Below, piece by piece: positions 36,133-44,875 of a DNA stretch of 64,000 nt. Source of the DNA: SHLQ01 sp964562985 (GTDB lineage: Bacteria > Actinomycetota > Acidimicrobiia > Acidimicrobiales > SHLQ01); assembly GCA_964562985.1 (NCBI GenBank), contig CAZLWE010000002.1, positions 53,807 through 117,806 on the forward strand, read 5' to 3'. Below the pieces are notes generated by a model, which saw nothing but the letters and a program-made list of their open reading frames with translations, was not told the DNA's origin and did not search any database. Within the stretch, counting starts at the first letter, position 1. Every line of letters begins with the position of its first letter. The position numbers were made by a program, and so were the translations under genes.

Positions 36133-37115
36133 GCGTCTGCCCGCCGATCGAGCAAGGTGGAGAGCAGTGCGGCTGGTTCCTCGGGGTCATCGATGGTCAC
36201 GTGCAACAGCGCCCCGTCGGTCCGACCAATCGACAACGCCGGACCCGAACGGGTGAGCACGGCGGTCGACCCTTTCTTGATCCGCCAGCCCCAACCGCCG
36301 TACTCGAGCGCACGAACACTGCCCGCTGAGGCCTCGGTGATCTCGGCCAGTGGCACGGTGATCCGCGGGAAGCCAAACATGCCGCTCACCCGTACGCCGG
36401 TTGGTCCGGCGCTCACGTTGAAACTCGACAGCGACAATACCAACAACAACGACAGAGCAAAGACGCCCAGAACCCACCACGAACTGAGCGCCGACACCAC
36501 TATCCCCAGAATGAGCGAGAGGGCGAAGCTGATAATCAACGCCGAGCCCATCGGTGTGCGCCCCACCCACGCCCCCGTACTGCCCGCGGGTAGATCTAAG
36601 CGTTCGGCATCTACGGGAGCTGGCGCGACCGAGGTGGGCGCAGCCGGCGGGTTGCCCGCCACGGCGGCACCCACAGCACCGGCGACCAACCCGAACGCGA
36701 GGGCGACGGGGATGACCCAAAGACCCAAATCCGGAGGAGTCGTGGTGTCGAGCTGTGGCTGGATGCTGAGGAAGAGCAGCGATGCCACGAAACCTGCGAC
36801 ACCCGCAGGCAGCCCATTGATCACCTTGGGCATGAAGGCGGTGGCCCCCTTTACGAATAGCGCGATCAGTGTTGCCGGAAGGGTGACCGCCACCATGATC
36901 GCGGCGAGCTGCAACGACAACGAGGACCGCGAGGTAAAGCCGTCCGGGGTGCCGTTGGCGTCCCAATGGGTAGCGACCTCTTCAGGAAGCCGGTCGTTTA
37001 CGAACGCGAGGTAGATGATCAAGCCTCCGACCAGCAGTGCTGGGATGGTTGCCGCCGCAACGAGTCGTCGGCTCTTGTACTTCGAATCTGTGTTTGTTGG
37101 GTGGGTGATAGCCAT
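36129..37115 (-). CDS. DUF1648-domain membrane protein
   Basis: The 328 residues from ATG 37115 (ribosome binding site GGAAGGA) begin with a membrane segment and the DUF1648 pattern IYLAFVNDRLPEEVATHWDANGTPDGFTSR. At least five helices follow, and a C-terminal extracytoplasmic or cytoplasmic beta-domain (VRVSGMFGFPRITVPLAEITEAS to ALSIGRTDGALLHVTIDDPE) resembles PH-like bacterial domains. DUF1648 proteins often accompany GntR regulators and SdpI-type immunity proteins, as here, where the decayed SdpI gene follows. A role in resistance to toxins or envelope stress is possible. Confidence 0.85.
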   Translation of the reverse strand: MAITHPTNTDSKYKSRRLVAAATIPALLVGGLIIYLAFVNDRLPEEVATHWDANGTPDGFTSRSSLSLQLAAIMVAVTLPATLIALFVKGATAFMPKVINGLPAGVAGFVASLLFLSIQPQLDTTTPPDLGLWVIPVALAFGLVAGAVGAAVAGNPPAAPTSVAPAPVDAERLDLPAGSTGAWVGRTPMGSALIISFALSLILGIVVSALSSWWVLGVFALSLLLVLSLSSFNVSAGPTGVRVSGMFGFPRITVPLAEITEASAGSVRALEYGGWGWRIKKGSTAVLTRSGPALSIGRTDGALLHVTIDDPEEPAALLSTLLDRRADA

Positions 37116-37139
37116 GTGAATCCTTCCGCCGTTAGTACG

Positions 37140-37164
37140 ATTGATTTGGTTGTACCAGTTCAAT
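37140..37164. promoter_or_regulatory. Candidate GntR operator (imperfect inverted repeat)
   Basis: ATTGATTTGGT and ACCAGTTCAAT are 11-base arms with two mismatches around TGT, 25 bases upstream of the DUF1648 start. Position and size suit autoregulation by the YtrA-like regulator of the same operon. Confidence 0.5.
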
Positions 37165-37220
37165 CATATTGATAAGGTTGCAGCATGTCAATACCCCAAT
37201 TCGGCTTCAGAAGACGGCGG

Positions 37221-37540
37221 CTACGAAACGAACTCGACGCCCTCTTCTAGTAACTGGCTCCAAAGCTTCTCGTCTCGCGACGACACCTGCACCCACTCAC
37301 GAAACACCTTCTTGGCCGGAGCGAACGCCAACCCACCCCTGTCGCGATCAACTCGTCCACCCGCTCCCGAGGCAACTTCACGACGAGGTCACCGGTGCGG
37401 TACTCAGGCATTGCGAGGAACTCCTTGCCAATGCGAAGGCAACGGCTGCGCATCAGCTCACCCTCCACCACCCGACCCGACGCGATCATCGGCCCCGCCA
37501 AATCCCAAAACAGTTCGTCGTCTATCTCTGGAGTACCCAT
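37221..37540 (-). pseudogene. MmcQ/YjbR-like (TfoX-type) small protein gene with a frameshift
   Basis: From ATG 37540 the frame reads MGTPEIDDELFWDLAGPMIAS, then MRSRCLRIGKEFLAMPEYRTGDLVVKLPRERVDELIATG, the typical MmcQ/YjbR or TfoX-N-like fold. Near 37331-37340, in a G-rich run, the sensible frame shifts by one base and continues as LAFAPAKKVFREWVQVSSRDEKLWSQLLEEGVEFVS to a TAG at 37221-37223. Without the shift the end is out-of-family basic sequence to 37247. It could be a genuine frameshift or an assembly error in the homopolymer. Confidence 0.65.
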
Positions 37541-37558
37541 GGCTCCATCGTTGCACGA

Positions 37559-38911
37559 CTACACCAGCTCGGGAATCCAATCGCCGTGGGCATCGATGAG
37601 CTCGTCGACCAAGCTCCAGATCTGATCGAGGTCGAGCTCGGACGCAGTGTGCGGATCCATCATCGCGGCGTGATACACATGCTCGCGCTTGCCGGTGAGC
37701 GCGGCTTCAACCGTAAGGGACTGCACGTTGATGTTGCTCTGCATCACGGCTGCGAGCTGAGGTGGAAGCGCACCGACCGCGGTCGGTTGAATTCCGTTGC
37801 CGTCGACCAGACACGGCACCTCGACACAACAGCCATCAGGCAGGTTGTCGATCAAGCCCTTGTTGGCAACGTTCCCGTTGATTATGCGCGGTTGACCGGT
37901 TTCGATCGAGTGGATGATGCCTGACCCAAACTCGTGAGACCTGGTCACCTCAAAGGGAGCACTCGGATCCTCTAGCTGTGCGCGTTGGGCATCCCAACGA
38001 GCAATTTGCCGTTCGCAGCGGTCGGGGTATTCATCGAGGGGCACGTTGAACCGATCGATCAGGTCGCTACGACCATCCTTGATAAACCAGGGAACGTACT
38101 CAGCGAAGTGCTCGCTCGATTCGGTCACGAAATAGCCGAGCCGCTTAAGCATCTCATAACGAACAGCGTCACTCATACCGTCGACACCATCCTCGATCCG
38201 ATCCTGACTCGTTCGGATGGGAAGCTCGTCACGTTCGGCGATCTCGCGCAGCTGCGGGTAAAGATCAACCAGCCCCTCGCCGGTGCGTTGAGCGAACTCC
38301 AAGTAGAAAGCCACGTGGTTGATCCCTGCGCAGCGGTAGCTCACCTCATCGATCGACACACCGAGGTCTTCGGCGAGATGGCCCGCGGTTTGCTGCACAC
38401 TGTGACACAACCCCACGGTTTTGATCGAGGACGCCCGGTCGAGTGCCCAACAATTCATCGCCATCGGGTTGACGTACTGCAACATCGTGGTGTCGCCGCA
38501 GACCTCTTCCATATCGGAGGCCATGTCGAGCAGCACAGGAATCGTGCGCAGCCCACGCATAATGCCCCCGATGCCGAGCGTGTCGGCGATGGTTTGCTCG
38601 AGGCCGTAACGCTTCGGAATCTCGAAGTCCGTAACGGTGGCGGGCTCGTAGCCGCCGACCTGGAACATCGTGATCACATAATCGGCGTCTTCGAGCGACC
38701 GGCGACGATCGACACTTGCCTCGATCACCGGCGCTACCTCGAGCGTGCTCGCGATCTTGTTGGCCACGAGCTCCGACGTAGCTAGCCGATCAGCATCGAT
38801 GTCGTGCAAGCTGATGGTGGATTCGGCAAGCTCAGGCAAACTCAATATGTCACCGATGAGATTGCGGGCAAAGACCGTTGAGCCTGCGCCGACGAGCGTG
38901 ATCTTGGGCAT
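37559..38911 (-). CDS. Glycoside hydrolase family 4 (alpha-galactosidase/alpha-glucosidase type)
   Basis: The 450 residues start MPKITLVGAGSTVFARNLIGD, the NAD-binding GAGS motif of GH4. Further signatures are TDFEIPKRYGLEQTIADTLGIGGIMRGLRTIP, YVNPMAMNCWAL, the Mn2+-ligand CHSVQ segment GLCHSVQQTAGHL, and GINHVAFYLEF with the catalytic-region Asn-His. GH4 enzymes hydrolyse glycosides by an NAD+- and Mn2+-dependent redox-elimination mechanism. GIGGIMRG and CHS are typical of MelA-like alpha-galactosidases, though alpha-glucosidases share them. It is cytoplasmic, with no transporter genes adjacent. It ends 18 bases before the preceding small gene. Confidence 0.92.
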   Translation of the reverse strand: MPKITLVGAGSTVFARNLIGDILSLPELAESTISLHDIDADRLATSELVANKIASTLEVAPVIEASVDRRRSLEDADYVITMFQVGGYEPATVTDFEIPKRYGLEQTIADTLGIGGIMRGLRTIPVLLDMASDMEEVCGDTTMLQYVNPMAMNCWALDRASSIKTVGLCHSVQQTAGHLAEDLGVSIDEVSYRCAGINHVAFYLEFAQRTGEGLVDLYPQLREIAERDELPIRTSQDRIEDGVDGMSDAVRYEMLKRLGYFVTESSEHFAEYVPWFIKDGRSDLIDRFNVPLDEYPDRCERQIARWDAQRAQLEDPSAPFEVTRSHEFGSGIIHSIETGQPRIINGNVANKGLIDNLPDGCCVEVPCLVDGNGIQPTAVGALPPQLAAVMQSNINVQSLTVEAALTGKREHVYHAAMMDPHTASELDLDQIWSLVDELIDAHGDWIPELV

Positions 38912-39069
38912 GGCCCACTATTGCAGATCTGGCCCACCGAGAGGTCCACTCCGGCTTCAACATGACAAAGCGGAAAGACCAACCCATCTAGGACTAGCCG
39001 CACCAGTGTTCTTGTCTTCCTCGACTCACTGCCTACCAATCGATTGAAATACACAACTAAGGTGTACCC

Positions 39070-40359
39070 ATGATGATTCGGGTCAAGCTTTCCGTATTGC
39101 TTGTAGTGATCGCTTTGATCGCTGCTGCCTGTTCAGGATCCGATACCGCTGATGCCGCCCAGAGCTCCGATGACGCTCAGTCCGATAGCGATGGCGGTGG
39201 CGGAGCCCCGATCACCCCTGCCGACTTCGTCGATGCGATCGGCCCCACCGATGACGAGCTCAACACGATCGCGGTCGCTGAACGCTTCGGCGACTCGACA
39301 GCTGCGCTATCGGTGACTGTCGGTGGCCAAGCCATGCTGCCGTTGGGTTCCGAGGGAGACACCCCCGACGACCTCATACTTCCCGACGAAAACGTGCCCC
39401 CGGAGTTTCAAACACCGCCTCAACAGAGCAGTGGCAGCGGGGTACTCATCGAACTCGACGGCGCGCGTTTTATCATCACGAACTATCACGTGGCCATGCC
39501 GACCACGGTCGACGGCACGAGTGAGATGCGGTCGGACTCGACGATCTTTGCGACGTTTGGCGCCAACGAACTCAACACCTTCGGGCTGCAAGTTGTCGGC
39601 GTGAATCCCTCATTTGACCTAGCGCTGCTCGAACCAATCGACGGCGTCGAGCTTCCCAACTTTGAGCCGATTCCGCTCGGCAACTCTGACCTTGTGGTCA
39701 AGGGCCAAAAAACGATTGCTCTTGGCAACCCATTCGGCCTTGGCGTCACCCTCACCACCGGAAACATCTCGTCGATCAACCGCCTGGTCACCTCGATTGG
39801 CAATATCAGCGTTCCCATGATCCAGACCGATGCGGCGATCAACCCAGGGAATTCGGGCGGAGCACTCCTGACGTCGTCCGGTGAACTGATCGGAATCAAC
39901 ACCGCAATCTTCAACCCAGAGGCCCGAGCGTTTGCCGGAATCGGTTTCGCCGTACCGTCGAACCTCCTCATGGAGGCACTGACGGACCTTGAAGGTGGCG
40001 GGGTGTCGACCATCGAAGACAGCCGGCCCGTCTTTGGTGCGAACATGGGCAACCTCAGCGGCCTGCCAGCCGAGATCCGCGAAGAGGCGGAGCTACCCGC
40101 CACAGGTCTTGCCGTACTCGCCGTGAGGCCTGGTGGCAATGCCGAGGCCGCAGGATTCTCCGACCCCGAGTTCCAACAGGTCCAGGGAATCGGCATTCCC
40201 GTCAACCCCGACATCATCGTGGCACTCAACGGCAATTCCGTCACGACTCCCGAGGACCTGAACCTGGAGATCACCTACAACGCCGACTTCGGCGACACGG
40301 TGACACTGACCGTTCTTCGCGACGGCGTCGAGGTCGAGGTACCGGTCCTTCTCAACTGA
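39070..40359 (+). CDS. HtrA/DegP-like trypsin-type serine protease lipoprotein with PDZ domain
   Basis: A 429-residue lipoprotein (signal LSVLLVVIALIAAACSG, lipobox Cys 21) with a Ser/Asp/Gly-rich linker. The S1C protease domain has catalytic His in ITNYHVA, Asp in NPSFDLALLEP and Ser in NPGNSGGALL. A C-terminal PDZ domain (TGLAVLAVRPGGNAEAAGF to IIVALNGNSVTTPEDLN) provides substrate recognition. It would be anchored outside the membrane and degrade or chaperone misfolded envelope proteins. It reads alone; leuC follows after 75 bases with its own start. A tiny hairpin AGACC-ACC-GGTCT follows the stop. Confidence 0.92.
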   Translation: MMIRVKLSVLLVVIALIAAACSGSDTADAAQSSDDAQSDSDGGGGAPITPADFVDAIGPTDDELNTIAVAERFGDSTAALSVTVGGQAMLPLGSEGDTPDDLILPDENVPPEFQTPPQQSSGSGVLIELDGARFIITNYHVAMPTTVDGTSEMRSDSTIFATFGANELNTFGLQVVGVNPSFDLALLEPIDGVELPNFEPIPLGNSDLVVKGQKTIALGNPFGLGVTLTTGNISSINRLVTSIGNISVPMIQTDAAINPGNSGGALLTSSGELIGINTAIFNPEARAFAGIGFAVPSNLLMEALTDLEGGGVSTIEDSRPVFGANMGNLSGLPAEIREEAELPATGLAVLAVRPGGNAEAAGFSDPEFQQVQGIGIPVNPDIIVALNGNSVTTPEDLNLEITYNADFGDTVTLTVLRDGVEVEVPVLLN

Positions 40360-40434
40360 CAGACCACCGGTCTTCGCGACTTGGCTGTTTCTCGGATAAC
40401 TCGTCGCGCACGCTCAGCGATAGTCTTCACTGCT

Positions 40435-41844
40435 GTGACTGAGCAACCGAGAACCCTGAGCCAGAAGGTGTGGGACGAACACGTCGTCCACAGCGAAGAC
40501 GGGCAACCCGACCTTCTCTATGTTGACCTCCACCTCGTCCATGAGGTGACCTCGCCGCAGGCCTTTGATGGTCTCCGCCAAAACGGACGGTCGGTACGCC
40601 GTCCGGACCTCACCATCTCCACCGAGGACCACAACGTCCCCACCGAGGGCATCGACAAGCCAATCGTCGACGAAGTGTCGGCTAAGCAGGTCGACACCCT
40701 TCGGGCGAACGCCGAAGCATTCGGCATCACCCACTACCCAATGGGCGACATCAACCAGGGCATCGTGCACGTCATCGGCCCGGAGCAAGGCCTTACCCAG
40801 CCGGGGATGACAATCGTCTGCGGCGACAGCCATACGAGCACTCACGGAGCGTTCGGTGCGCTGGCCTTTGGCATCGGTACCAGCGAGGTCGAGCACGTCC
40901 TCGCTACCCAAACGCTGCAGCAACCAGCCCAAGAGACAATGTCGATCACGGTCACAGGCGAACTCCCCGAAGGCTCCACCGCTAAAGACGTCGTGCTTGC
41001 CATCCTGGCCGAGTGCGACACGGGCGGCGGCATCGGCGCAATCGCCGAGTTCCGTGGCCCGGTCATCGAGGCGCTCTCGATGGAAGGCCGCATGACGGTC
41101 TGCAACATGTCGATCGAGTTCGGTGCAAAGGCCGGAATGATCGCACCCGACGACACCACCTTCGAATACCTCAAGGGCCTCCCGAACGCTCCGATGGGCG
41201 ACGATTGGGACGCCGCGGTCGCGCATTGGCGCACGCTCATCACCGATGAGGGTGCGGTCTTCGACCGCGAAGTTGTCATCGACGGCAGCTCGATCACCCC
41301 GCATGTCACGTGGGGAACGAACCCCGGTCAGGTCATCCGCCTCTCCGACAACGTTCCGTCGCCAGACCAATTCACCGACGGGGTCGCACGCGACGCTGCC
41401 ACTCGAGCGCTCGAGTACATGGGCCTCACCGCTGGCATGCCCATGCGCGACGTTCCCGTCGATACGGTCTTCATCGGCAGCTGCACCAACAGCCGCATCG
41501 AAGACCTTCGAGCAGCGGCAGCCGTGGCTGAAGGCCGCCAGGTCAAGAGCGGCATGCGCACCCTCGTCGTCCCAGGTTCGAGCCGAGTGAAAGCACAGGC
41601 CGAAGCCGAAGGCCTCGACAAGATCTTCATCGATGCAGGATTCGACTGGCGCGAACCTGGTTGCTCGATGTGTTTGGCGATGAACCCCGACAAGCTGGCC
41701 GAGGGCGAACGCTCGGCCAGCACCAGTAACCGCAACTTCGAAGGCCGCCAGGGCCGAGGTGGCCGTACCCACCTCGTCTCCCCCGCTGTGGCTGCAGCCA
41801 CCGCAATCGCCGGCACCTTCGCCACCCCCGAGGACCTCTCATGA
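40435..41844 (+). CDS. leuC: 3-isopropylmalate dehydratase large subunit
   Basis: The 469 residues from GTG 40435 (VTEQPRTLSQKVWDEHVV) match LeuC: the aconitase-type cluster Cys residues are in IGSCTNSRIEDLRAAA and in GCSMCLAMNPDKL, and HGAFGALAFGIGTSEVEHVLATQ and SRNFEGRQGRGGRTHLVSP are family hallmarks. With LeuD it isomerises 2-isopropylmalate to 3-isopropylmalate in leucine synthesis, using a [4Fe-4S] cluster. It overlaps leuD by ATGA. There is no clear Shine-Dalgarno before the GTG. leuA and leuB are not in the window. Confidence 0.96.
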   Translation: MTEQPRTLSQKVWDEHVVHSEDGQPDLLYVDLHLVHEVTSPQAFDGLRQNGRSVRRPDLTISTEDHNVPTEGIDKPIVDEVSAKQVDTLRANAEAFGITHYPMGDINQGIVHVIGPEQGLTQPGMTIVCGDSHTSTHGAFGALAFGIGTSEVEHVLATQTLQQPAQETMSITVTGELPEGSTAKDVVLAILAECDTGGGIGAIAEFRGPVIEALSMEGRMTVCNMSIEFGAKAGMIAPDDTTFEYLKGLPNAPMGDDWDAAVAHWRTLITDEGAVFDREVVIDGSSITPHVTWGTNPGQVIRLSDNVPSPDQFTDGVARDAATRALEYMGLTAGMPMRDVPVDTVFIGSCTNSRIEDLRAAAAVAEGRQVKSGMRTLVVPGSSRVKAQAEAEGLDKIFIDAGFDWREPGCSMCLAMNPDKLAEGERSASTSNRNFEGRQGRGGRTHLVSPAVAAATAIAGTFATPEDLS

Positions 41845-42437
41845 AGCCCGTACACATCGTGCAAGGAACCGCGGTCCCCCTCGACCGCAGCGACGTCGAC
41901 ACCGACCAGATCATTCCGTCGGATTGGCTCAAGCGTGTGGAGCGCACGGGGTTTGAGAAGGGGCTGTTCTCCGAATGGCGAGATGACCCGAGCTTCGTGA
42001 TGAACCAGGAAGAGTACCTGGGCGCGAAGGTGCTCGTTGCCGGCGCGAACTTCGGCACCGGTTCGAGCCGTGAGCACGCCGTGTGGGCCATCCACCAATA
42101 CGGCTTTGAGGCGGTCGTGTCTCCGCGCTTTGGCCCCATCTTCAAGAACAACTGCACCAAGAACGGCCTCGTCGCCGTTGAGGTCACCGACGAAATCGGC
42201 AATCAGTTGATGGCAGCCGTGCAGGCCGACCCCACCCTGGAGATCACCGTCGACGTAGAGCGCCGAACCCTCGAAGCAACGGCGATCGACCTGGAAGTCG
42301 GCTTCGACCTTTCCGATGCAGTGCAACACCGTTTCCTCAACGGCCTCGACGACATCGGCCTGACAATGCAGAACGTTGGCTCGATCGATGAGTTCGAAGC
42401 CACTCGACCCGCGTTCAAGCCGCAAACCCGAATCTGA
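41841..42437 (+). CDS. leuD: 3-isopropylmalate dehydratase small subunit
   Basis: The 198 residues carry the swivel-domain signatures of LeuD: DVDTDQIIPSDWLKRVERTGFEKGLFSEWR, GANFGTGSSREHAVWAIHQYGFEAVVSPRFGPIFKNNCTKNGLV. The loop GTGSSREHA contributes active-site residues to the LeuCD heterodimer. The ATG overlaps the leuC stop. A perfect 8-bp stem hairpin starts 6 bases after the stop, probably ending the transcript. Confidence 0.96.
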   Translation: MKPVHIVQGTAVPLDRSDVDTDQIIPSDWLKRVERTGFEKGLFSEWRDDPSFVMNQEEYLGAKVLVAGANFGTGSSREHAVWAIHQYGFEAVVSPRFGPIFKNNCTKNGLVAVEVTDEIGNQLMAAVQADPTLEITVDVERRTLEATAIDLEVGFDLSDAVQHRFLNGLDDIGLTMQNVGSIDEFEATRPAFKPQTRI

Positions 42438-42442
42438 CGCAG

Positions 42443-42469
42443 CGTCGCGAAATTGCTCTTATCGCGACG
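42443..42469 (+). terminator. Hairpin after leuD
   Basis: CGTCGCGA and TCGCGACG form a perfect 8-bp stem around an 11-base loop. No T tract follows, so termination would be weak or factor-assisted. Confidence 0.45.
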
Positions 42470-42762
42470 GAGCATGACTTGTGAACAAATGTTTTCATCG
42501 GTTCCCTCAATGTTCGGGTTGTCGGGATTCTTAATCTGCTCTTGATCAGTGCAAACCACGATGACTGATAAATCAGGGGAACAAACGCGGCGGCGCGATG
42601 TAGCACTGGCACCGCAGCCATGAAGACTGCTATACGCAATCGGCCCGTTCACATCTACTTAATACGATCCGGCCATACGAACCAAAAATCGCCGCGGTAC
42701 GTATTGGATGTTATTCCATCTCTGCGGGTGTACCGCTGAGACGTTCATATATGAGGAGAAAC
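42470..42762. other. AT-richer intergenic region upstream of the spondin/RTX gene
   Basis: Nearly 300 bases between leuD and the spondin gene contain no plausible gene on either strand and are visibly more AT-rich than the surroundings. The ribosome binding site GAGGAGAAAC lies at its end. No clear operator; the promoter of the secreted protein must be here. Confidence 0.5.
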
Positions 42763-44733
42763 ATGGTACGAAAGACCATCCGCGGGAGGACTCTGCGTGC
42801 ATTTGCTGCGCTGGTGCTTCTCGCAACAACACTGGCTGGGGCACCGTCCCAGCTTGGAGCACAAGAAGCTGAGACGGAGCAATTCGTCGTCATCACCGTT
42901 GAGAACAATCAGGAAGCTGGAAGCGGGTTCTTCTTCACTTCGGTCTGGGGAGGCCTCCATGGTGGAGACTTCGACCTGTTCAACATCGGCGCAGCCCCAA
43001 GCCCAGGCCTGGAGAACATCGCCGAGAATGGTGGCAACGCCATCCTCCAGGATGAGTTTGCACAGCCAGGACGTCTCCAGACAGACAACCCAGGGCCTGC
43101 CCCAATCGCACCGGGAACAACTCGCGTTGAAACGATTCAGGTCATCAATGCGTCTGCATACCCGTACTTGTCGTTCGCATCGATGATCCTTCCATCAAAC
43201 GACGTGTTCTTCGGAAACGAAGCTCCTGATGCGTACCCAATCTTCGACGCTGACGGCACCCCACTCGGCCCGGTCACCATCGAGATCACCGGCGCAGACC
43301 TTCTGGATGCTGGCACCGAAGAGAACAACGCAACGGGCCTTCCATTCATCATCGATGGAGGCAACATGGAAACCGAGACCGAGACCACAGACGGCATCTC
43401 GGCTCTCAACGATGACCTGAGCGCATACCTCAACCTGACCAACGTGCCAGGCGCAACGATCGACTCACCAATCGCAGCTGACGAACTCGTCGCAACGATC
43501 ACCGTTGAGGTTGTTGAGCAGGTAGTCCAAGAGCAGGTGTTCGTACGTGTTGAAAACGTTCAGGAAGCGGGAAGTGGCTTCTTCTTCACCGACCTTTGGG
43601 CAGGTCTCCATAACGGTGACTTCGACCTGTTCAACATCGGCGAAGCTCCAAGCCCAGGCCTGGAGAACATCGCCGAGAACGGTGGCAACACCATCCTCCA
43701 GGATGAGTTTGCACAGCCAGGACGTCTCCAGACAGACAACCCAGGGCCAGCCCCAATCGCACCGGGAACTGTGCGCGAGCACACGATCGATGTGATCAAT
43801 CCTGCGGCGTACCAGTACGTCTCGTTCGCATCGATGATCCTTCCATCAAACGACGTGTTCTTCGGTAACGAAGATCCGGTCGCTCATCGACTCTTTGATG
43901 ATATTGGAAACTTCATCGCACCAGTAGTCATTGAGATCACCGGCGCAGACCTTCTGGATGCTGGCACCGAGGCGAACACTGCCACGGGCCTTCCATTCAT
44001 CATCGACGGTGGCAACATGGAAACCGAGACCGAGACCACCGATGGCGTATCGCTTCTCAACGATGACCTCACCGATTACCTCGGCCTCGAGAACGTTCCA
44101 GGCGCAACGATTGACTCACCAATCGCTCCTGACGAAGTCGTCGCACGTATCACCATTTACGCTGGCGCAGCCCGTACATGTGGTGGCGAAGACGTAACCG
44201 TCAACCTCGCCCTCGGTGAGATGCCAACCGACGGTGACGACGTGATCCTCGGAACCGATGGTGACGATGTCATCAACGGTCTCGGCGGCAACGACGTGAT
44301 CTGTGGCGAAGGCGGCAACGACACCATCAACGCTGGCAACGGCGCAGACACCGTCTTTGGCGGCGCTGGTGCTGACGTGATCAACGCTGGTCAGGGCCGT
44401 GACACCGTTTACGGTCAGGGCGGAGATGACTTCGTCTCCGGCGGCCGTGGCAAGGACACCATCGTTGGTGGTGGCGGCGACGATGACCTTCGTGGCAACA
44501 ACGGAACCGACACCATCTCTGGTGGCGCCGGTAACGATGCCATCAACGGTGGCCAAAAGGCCGACGTCCTCAATGGCGACAACGGCGACGACACCATCGT
44601 CGGCGGAACCCGTCCAGACACCATCGATGGCGGCGCTGGCGCCGACACTATCGACGGTGGCGGCAGTGACTTTGACACCTGTGTCGAAGATGCTGGCGAC
44701 TCTGCAGTTGTGAGCTGCGAGATCCTCTCGTAG
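42763..44733 (+). CDS. Secreted protein with two spondin domains and RTX calcium-binding repeats
   Basis: The 656 residues from ATG 42763 (strong ribosome binding site) have a Sec signal peptide (LRAFAALVLLATTLAGAPSQLGAQE). Two tandem spondin_N-like domains of about 215 residues follow, each with FVVITVENNQEAGSGFFFT or its counterpart, FDLFNIG-APSPGLENIAENGG, SFASMILPSNDVFFGN and ITGADLLDAGTE. The C-terminal ~150 residues are about 15 RTX nonapeptides (GGxGxDxxx), ending in two Cys. RTX repeats bind Ca2+ and fold outside the cell; spondin domains occur in adhesins and matrix proteins. No type I exporter is nearby and the signal peptide indicates Sec export. Confidence 0.88.
   Translation: MVRKTIRGRTLRAFAALVLLATTLAGAPSQLGAQEAETEQFVVITVENNQEAGSGFFFTSVWGGLHGGDFDLFNIGAAPSPGLENIAENGGNAILQDEFAQPGRLQTDNPGPAPIAPGTTRVETIQVINASAYPYLSFASMILPSNDVFFGNEAPDAYPIFDADGTPLGPVTIEITGADLLDAGTEENNATGLPFIIDGGNMETETETTDGISALNDDLSAYLNLTNVPGATIDSPIAADELVATITVEVVEQVVQEQVFVRVENVQEAGSGFFFTDLWAGLHNGDFDLFNIGEAPSPGLENIAENGGNTILQDEFAQPGRLQTDNPGPAPIAPGTVREHTIDVINPAAYQYVSFASMILPSNDVFFGNEDPVAHRLFDDIGNFIAPVVIEITGADLLDAGTEANTATGLPFIIDGGNMETETETTDGVSLLNDDLTDYLGLENVPGATIDSPIAPDEVVARITIYAGAARTCGGEDVTVNLALGEMPTDGDDVILGTDGDDVINGLGGNDVICGEGGNDTINAGNGADTVFGGAGADVINAGQGRDTVYGQGGDDFVSGGRGKDTIVGGGGDDDLRGNNGTDTISGGAGNDAINGGQKADVLNGDNGDDTIVGGTRPDTIDGGAGADTIDGGGSDFDTCVEDAGDSAVVSCEILS
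42880..43510 (+). repeat. Spondin-domain direct repeat, copy 1 of 2
   Basis: This segment matches the segment 651 bases (217 codons) downstream, with long stretches of DNA identity including synonymous positions, for example from 42986 through about 43110. It indicates recent tandem duplication in frame. Confidence 0.85.
43531..44160 (+). repeat. Spondin-domain direct repeat, copy 2 of 2
   Basis: Second copy of the 217-codon unit. Divergence from copy 1 is concentrated in the middle loop (YPIFDADGTPLGP versus HRLFDDIGNFIAP), while the flanking blocks are nearly identical. Confidence 0.85.
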
Positions 44734-44779
44734 TCAACGACGGCAATAGATCTCCCCGCTTGACGGGGTAATCACGTCA

Positions 44780-44820
44780 CGGGCGCCGGTTCTCACGAAC
44801 CGGCGCCCGTTTCGCGTTTT
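44780..44820 (+). terminator. Strong intrinsic terminator after the spondin/RTX gene
   Basis: CGGGCGCCGGTTC and GAACCGGCGCCCG form a perfect 13-bp stem with a TCAC loop at 44780-44809, followed by TTTCGCGTTTT. Confidence 0.92.
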
Positions 44821-44875
44821 CGCCGTAGCTGGGGTGGATGCGCAACGACGGTGGACACCCGCCACACTGGAACAC

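Noticed and set aside
40414..42425. Two long minus-strand frames opposite leuC and leuD
   Set aside because: Both are shadows of clearly identified leuC/leuD and have no start signal or family pattern.
44192..44670. Tandem DNA repeats that could be a CRISPR or satellite array
   Set aside because: They are the codons of RTX nonapeptides in a long gene; no constant repeat/spacer units.
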